IMG/VR virus record: IMGVR_UViG_3300018080_008420
Coordinates: 1-48,924 of that record
DNA from: a virus
Reading direction: 5' to 3' (one strand)
Length of the DNA stretch: 48,924 bases
This document shows, piece after piece, positions 44,510 to 48,924 of the stretch (the first letter of the stretch is position 1; every line of letters begins with the position of its first letter). Made by a program: the position numbers and the translations under genes. The notes below the pieces were generated by a model, which saw only the letters and a program-made list of their open reading frames with translations, did no database searches and was not told the DNA's origin.

Positions 44510-47500
44510 ACGCCGACGCCGATCCCCAATCCGACGCCGTTAGGCTTGAAAGGAATAACGCTCGAGAGCTCCTCCGAAAGTCCAGTAAAGAGGGCCGCCC
44601 ATTCGTCTGCGGTAAGCTCGAGACCCCCCGGCTTAATGACCGCCGCTCCCAATAAGAAGCCCTCTCCGGGATAAGAAATACTCTCAATATTGAAGAAGGA
44701 TAGGTCGTCGGTCCCTGCCAGCGTCCCGAGAACGACCTCTCCCGGGCTTCCCGACCCGACTCCGTCTTTGATTATTTTGGCTTGGGTCCTCGACTCGTCC
44801 CATTGGGCCGCGGCTCCGGCGGTCTCGAGAGAGCCGGCCGTATCCTCGAAATGAATATCGGTCGCTTCCGCCAAGCCGTCGCTTGCCTCCGCCCATAACC
44901 GGTTATTGCTGGCGATCGTTCCCAAATGGAGACCCTCCGCGGCCGTCGCCGTCGACGTTCTCTTTCCCATTATCCAACCGTTCAAGGATATAGAGCTCCG
45001 GAACAAAGCGAAGTAAACCAAGTCCTCTCCGTCCGAACCGAGGTCGGTCTTGTGAGAAACGAGGATAATATCGTCCGTCGATCCCTGGATCTCGTTCCCG
45101 CTTATTACGTCCATTACGAGACCGGAGGAGCTCCGGGTAAACGTCCAAGTCTTCGCCGGGTCGATTGCGTCCGGACAAGTCGCGTCGCCCGGTCCGACGT
45201 TGTCGGTATCCGTAAAGTCGAGACCGTTTACGATCGTCCCGCCCATTTCGAACCAAACGCCGAAGAGATCGCCGTCGTAAGGATTCTGTCCGTCGGAATG
45301 ATAGACCGCGATTATCGCGTCGTTATTCGCGAGAGCCGTTCCCGTAAGGCCGGAGGCGACAGGGTCGCCCAATTGTTCCCAACCGGTTACGAGAGCCGGA
45401 TCGTATGTCGTATCCTTCGCGACTTGGAAGGTTAGGAGGCTCGTCGCGGTATCGTATAGATACCGGGCCCAAACGTACCCTTCGTCCTCCGGGACCGCCT
45501 CGGTCGAATCTTTCGTCGAGTTCCCGTCGGTTAATTCGAGACGGACACTCAAGAGGCCCGACGTTTTAAGAAGAAGGTAATTGTCGTATCCTGTCCAAGC
45601 TCCGAAGGACGCTCCCGAGGCCGGTCTCCAATTCCCGTCCGAACATCTTCCGATAATGCCAAACGTCGAGACGGTCGTAAGGTCGACGCTATTGTCGGAG
45701 AGTCGGACATAATTCCCGTCGACGCCATTACATCGAAGATACTGTTTCCCGTCCGTAACCAACCGGTCGGAGGGATCGTTCGCCGAGGCGCCGGACCCGC
45801 CCGTCGTTTCGAAGGTTTGGCCGGCGTCGTCGTCGAATTCGAGACCGTAAAGAGCTTGAGCGTCGAGCGAAGTAAAGTCCGTATCTACATGAGTCGTCCC
45901 GTCCGTCTCGAGATACGCCTTATAAACCCGGTAGGGTTCGGCTCCGTGAGAGTATGAGAGGTAAAGTTTTCGATCGGCCCCGAGCGCCGTTACCCCTGTC
46001 CCCGCGGTCGCGGTCGGACCCGATCCCAAGGTCCAACCGGTATCGTCGGATAACGCCTTCGACGTATCGGTTCGATAGTAGAGACTTACCGTACGATTCC
46101 CGGCTCCGTCGTTTCCGTCGAAGTCGACCCGCACTTGTATCCTGTCCCAAGGATCGAGGGAAGGCGCCGTAACGCCAGCGCCGACGACGCCGCTATCGAA
46201 AGTCCAGAGAGCGCCAAAACCGCCGGCCGTCGTTAGGCCGATATAACCCGGGCCGGCTCCGAAGATCATTGGATACATACTCGCGGAGGGCGTCCAATCC
46301 TCGAAGGCGAATTCGATCCGCATAGTTCCGGCTTCGTCGCCGTTTATGTCGTTCCCGATCGCGTCTTGTGTAATGACGGCCGCGAGCCCGCTCTTCGGAA
46401 CATATGCCGAGTTTACGCCGGCCGCGTCCGGAACAATCGCGGAGCGGAGCTTCCCGTAATATCCGTGATTCCCGGCCTTGCCAGCCTTCAAGACGAGAGG
46501 GATCGAGCCGAAGTCGTCCCGGTGCCAGTATTCGACGACCCGGTCGTCTTCTTGGAGGATCGAATCCGGGACAGCCTGAACCGTAAACTCTCGGTATGCC
46601 GCGAAGTCGCCCCATTCGTTGACCCGGTTCTTCGCCCGGACCCGCCAGTAATAAACGTCCTCGTCGAGACCTAGCGAGCTCATAAACTCCGCGACGTCGA
46701 TCGTATCGTCTTCCTCGACGATCGAAGCGAAGCCCGTATCCGTCGCGATCTCGATCTCGTATCCCTCGGCGTAATCCGGAGAGCTCCAAGTGAAATGCGG
46801 CGTCGATTGGTTACCCGCGACCTCGTCGTCGGGTTGAAGCAAGGAAGGAGCGTCCGGAGCTCGCGTATTCGTAAGCTCCGACAGGATCGAAGCCCATTCC
46901 GTCGAGTCGAAGTTTACGCCGGCCGGCTTGGCGACGAAGGCGCCGCAAATAAAGCCGGAGGCGGCATTTGTCACGCCGTCCGCGCCTTGGAGGAAGGAGA
47001 GGTCCTCCGAGCTCGTAATCGAGCCCGTCGGCGTCGTCGCCGGACCGCCGCTCCCGCTCCCGTCGAGGAAAGCCTCGAGCTCGTCTTCGGAATCGTCGCG
47101 TTGACCCGCCAGCATTCGACGAACGAGGTCGCCCGCTATTGATCCCGTAATATTATCGTTGCCCTCGGTCGTTCCGTTGCTGTTTTCGGTCCAAATCCGA
47201 TCCGAGCTTGCTATCCCGACCAAAAGACCGGGCGAACCCGCCGCCGAGTTGAGCCGGTTACCCATAAGGATTTGAGTCGTCCCGTCGAGCGAGCTCCTCC
47301 AAATGAGACCGTAAACGAGGTCTTCTTCGTCGCTCTCGAGGTCGGCATGATATGGGACGAGAAGGATATCGTCCGTCGATCCTTGGATCTCGTTATGCTC
47401 GATAATGTCGCCGACCATACCCGAGGCCGAGCGGTCGAAGGTCCAAGAGACGCCCGAGAGATACGGGTCCGATTGGGAGGTCTCTCCGGCGCCGACCGTG

Positions 47501-48924
47501 TCGGTATCTGTAAAGTCGAGGCCCATTACGACTTCGCCGTCTTGTAAGACCAGCGCCGTATAAATCTTCCCGTCGAAGGGCCCGCTCCCGCCAGTAGATC
47601 CGGCGCCGATCGAAATGTTCCGGGCGTAAGCTTGCTTCGCCGTATCGCCCGTCGTTACCGGGTCGCCGAGTTGAGCCCAACCGGCGTCGTCCGGATCCGT
47701 TAGGACGTCGGTCGAGGTATAGAAAACCATCGTCCCGGTCGAAGCCGTATACTCGAATTTTATGCTTCTCGGGAGGTCGTCGTCCGGGACGCTCTCCGTC
47801 GACGTCAAGGTATAAGCGTTATGCCCTCCGGCCCCGTCGGTGAGAAAGAGTCGGTAAGTAACTGTCCCCGCCGTCCCGACCCAAATTCGGTCGTACGAGC
47901 TCCTCGCGATCGGCGACTCCGTCGACGACGCCGGCCGCCAACCGTCGGAGGGTATGAAATGGGTTATGAAACCCCAAGTATCCGCGGTTAATGCGTCCGG
48001 CTCTACCGCCGAGCTCCGGATAACATTCCCGGCAACGCCGTTGTTTCGGTAATACTGCAAGCCGTCGTCGACGAGCCGGTTCGAAGGATCGTTCGCCGTT
48101 GCGCCGGAGGCGTTTATCGTTACGGTATGAGAGCCGGCGTCCTCTTCGAAGCTCTCCGTCCCTTCCTCTTGAGCCGTAAAGTCGATATCGAGGAGCTCGG
48201 CCGAACGAGCGAGGTCGCTCCAAAGGCGGACGCCGTAGATCCCGCCGTAATGATCGAAGGAATAGGTATCGGACCCATTGAGTCGAGTCCCGATTTCAAT
48301 TTGACTACTCCCCGGCTGGATCGACGTCGTCGCGCCCTCGTTCTCGGTGCTCCCGATTTGCGTCGGAGTATCGGAAGGCTCGTCTCCCGTCCCGCCGTCC
48401 CAAAATTTTACGTCGGCGTCTCCGGCGTCGTTATCGCCGTCCATTGAAACGCCAAGCCAAAACGACGTACCGTCCGCGATCCCGTAATCGTCTACGTTTG
48501 TGTCGCAAGTAAGGGCGTTTTCCGAGCTTCCGTCGTGCCAATAAAGTCTCGGAGCTCCGGCCGCCGTAAGAGCCAGGAACCAAGAGTATTTATCGCCCGA
48601 CGTTTCCCATCTAGCGACGAGGATCTTTATCGAGGCTCCTCCGGTAAAGTCCCAGTCTTCCGCCTGGACCTTAACGAAAAGGACCATATCCTCGTCGATA
48701 TCGTCGAGTCCGGCGAAGTCCGGTATACTCGCGAAGTTGTTCGCCTCGGACGGAAGGAAGAGTCGTACGACGCCGGCCGAGTCCTTGAGGAGAGCGGCCC
48801 GCTTGGCTCCATAATGGGCATGGTGGCCCGCCTTCGAGCCGACCCAAACCTTATCGAGCTTCCCGATATCGTCGCGGTGCCAATACTCAACGATTCTCGA
48901 ATCCGTATCGAGAAATAAAGACAT
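44506..48924 (-). CDS. Tail fibre with duplicated lectin-like halves
   Basis: A 1472-residue protein. Two related halves (about 1-690 and 795-1472) repeat the same elements: YWHRDD near each start, then VWVG/LVLK, RAALLKDSAGV versus RSAIVPDAAGV, ASGATANDPSNRLV versus GSGASANDPSDRLV, and EIQGSTDDI in both. Between them lies a fibronectin type III-like domain at about 690-785 (YAEGYEIEIATDTGF, YYWRVRAKNRVNEWGDFAAY). The repeating beta pattern with WGF/WTF strands suggests concanavalin-like lectin domains. The start codon is the last base of the window. It likely binds the host surface. Confidence 0.75.
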   Translation of the reverse strand: MSLFLDTDSRIVEYWHRDDIGKLDKVWVGSKAGHHAHYGAKRAALLKDSAGVVRLFLPSEANNFASIPDFAGLDDIDEDMVLFVKVQAEDWDFTGGASIKILVARWETSGDKYSWFLALTAAGAPRLYWHDGSSENALTCDTNVDDYGIADGTSFWLGVSMDGDNDAGDADVKFWDGGTGDEPSDTPTQIGSTENEGATTSIQPGSSQIEIGTRLNGSDTYSFDHYGGIYGVRLWSDLARSAELLDIDFTAQEEGTESFEEDAGSHTVTINASGATANDPSNRLVDDGLQYYRNNGVAGNVIRSSAVEPDALTADTWGFITHFIPSDGWRPASSTESPIARSSYDRIWVGTAGTVTYRLFLTDGAGGHNAYTLTSTESVPDDDLPRSIKFEYTASTGTMVFYTSTDVLTDPDDAGWAQLGDPVTTGDTAKQAYARNISIGAGSTGGSGPFDGKIYTALVLQDGEVVMGLDFTDTDTVGAGETSQSDPYLSGVSWTFDRSASGMVGDIIEHNEIQGSTDDILLVPYHADLESDEEDLVYGLIWRSSLDGTTQILMGNRLNSAAGSPGLLVGIASSDRIWTENSNGTTEGNDNITGSIAGDLVRRMLAGQRDDSEDELEAFLDGSGSGGPATTPTGSITSSEDLSFLQGADGVTNAASGFICGAFVAKPAGVNFDSTEWASILSELTNTRAPDAPSLLQPDDEVAGNQSTPHFTWSSPDYAEGYEIEIATDTGFASIVEEDDTIDVAEFMSSLGLDEDVYYWRVRAKNRVNEWGDFAAYREFTVQAVPDSILQEDDRVVEYWHRDDFGSIPLVLKAGKAGNHGYYGKLRSAIVPDAAGVNSAYVPKSGLAAVITQDAIGNDINGDEAGTMRIEFAFEDWTPSASMYPMIFGAGPGYIGLTTAGGFGALWTFDSGVVGAGVTAPSLDPWDRIQVRVDFDGNDGAGNRTVSLYYRTDTSKALSDDTGWTLGSGPTATAGTGVTALGADRKLYLSYSHGAEPYRVYKAYLETDGTTHVDTDFTSLDAQALYGLEFDDDAGQTFETTGGSGASANDPSDRLVTDGKQYLRCNGVDGNYVRLSDNSVDLTTVSTFGIIGRCSDGNWRPASGASFGAWTGYDNYLLLKTSGLLSVRLELTDGNSTKDSTEAVPEDEGYVWARYLYDTATSLLTFQVAKDTTYDPALVTGWEQLGDPVASGLTGTALANNDAIIAVYHSDGQNPYDGDLFGVWFEMGGTIVNGLDFTDTDNVGPGDATCPDAIDPAKTWTFTRSSSGLVMDVISGNEIQGSTDDIILVSHKTDLGSDGEDLVYFALFRSSISLNGWIMGKRTSTATAAEGLHLGTIASNNRLWAEASDGLAEATDIHFEDTAGSLETAGAAAQWDESRTQAKIIKDGVGSGSPGEVVLGTLAGTDDLSFFNIESISYPGEGFLLGAAVIKPGGLELTADEWAALFTGLSEELSSVIPFKPNGVGLGIGVGV

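Noticed and set aside
1-48924. Temperate lifestyle genes (integrase, ParA/ParB, clear CI operon)
   Set aside because: No integrase or partition gene is visible; isolated helix-turn-helix proteins and an RDF-like protein alone do not show lysogeny.
1-48924. CRISPR array or phage tRNA genes
   Set aside because: No regularly spaced repeats with unique spacers and no tRNA-like cloverleaf were found on reading either strand; a tRNAscan search was not possible.

Overview
The window reads as the complete genome of a double-stranded DNA tailed phage with a long tail (siphovirus-like), infecting an unidentified bacterium. Every gene I can support lies on the minus strand, so transcription runs from high to low coordinates. 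Bacterial hallmarks are strong Shine-Dalgarno sites, tight ATGA/TTGA/TAATG stop-start overlaps, and a DnaB-type helicase. The first base is the last base of one tail gene's stop codon, and the last base is the first base of the next tail gene's start codon. Joining the ends gives one uninterrupted late operon, so the molecule is probably circularly permuted or assembled as a circle. No integrase, DNA polymerase, tRNA or CRISPR array is visible.

In transcription order: a control region at 42.76-43.12 kb holds a terminator, dyads and iteron-like repeats. Next come the early genes (42.8-32 kb): a winged-helix-type protein, a DpdA-like deazaguanine transglycosylase overlapping a GNAT-like protein, a YqaJ exonuclease beside a gp3/RDF-like protein, a replisome organiser behind a strongly structured leader, DnaB, a RuvC resolvase and a Rad50-like ATPase. 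Small zinc-binding and membrane proteins of unknown role follow (32-26.8 kb). The late genes then run terminase small and large subunits, portal, Mu gpF-like head protein, a glycan-modification cassette, scaffold, major capsid, connectors, tail tube, frameshifted tail chaperones, tape measure, hub, a beta-propeller protein, and across the junction the 1472-residue fibre, a DUF5675 protein and a spanin-like protein.

The most unusual part is the cassette at 13.88-20.39 kb between head-morphogenesis and scaffold/capsid genes. It holds two DxD glycosyltransferases, a GT-D-like and a GT9-like glycosyltransferase, two paralogous PAPS-dependent sulfotransferases, a SAM methyltransferase, and a deoxyhypusine-synthase-fold protein lacking the catalytic lysine. 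Together they look able to build and decorate a sulfated, methylated glycan on the virion or host surface.

Two other features stand out. CAC/GTG and CAG/CTG are strongly and strand-symmetrically depleted, which shapes codon choice (His CAT, Gln CAA, almost no Val GTG). The noncoding leader of the replisome organiser gene can fold as a four-way junction whose outer stem competes with a hairpin that hides the Shine-Dalgarno site. Assignments rest on motifs read by eye; no homology search was run.
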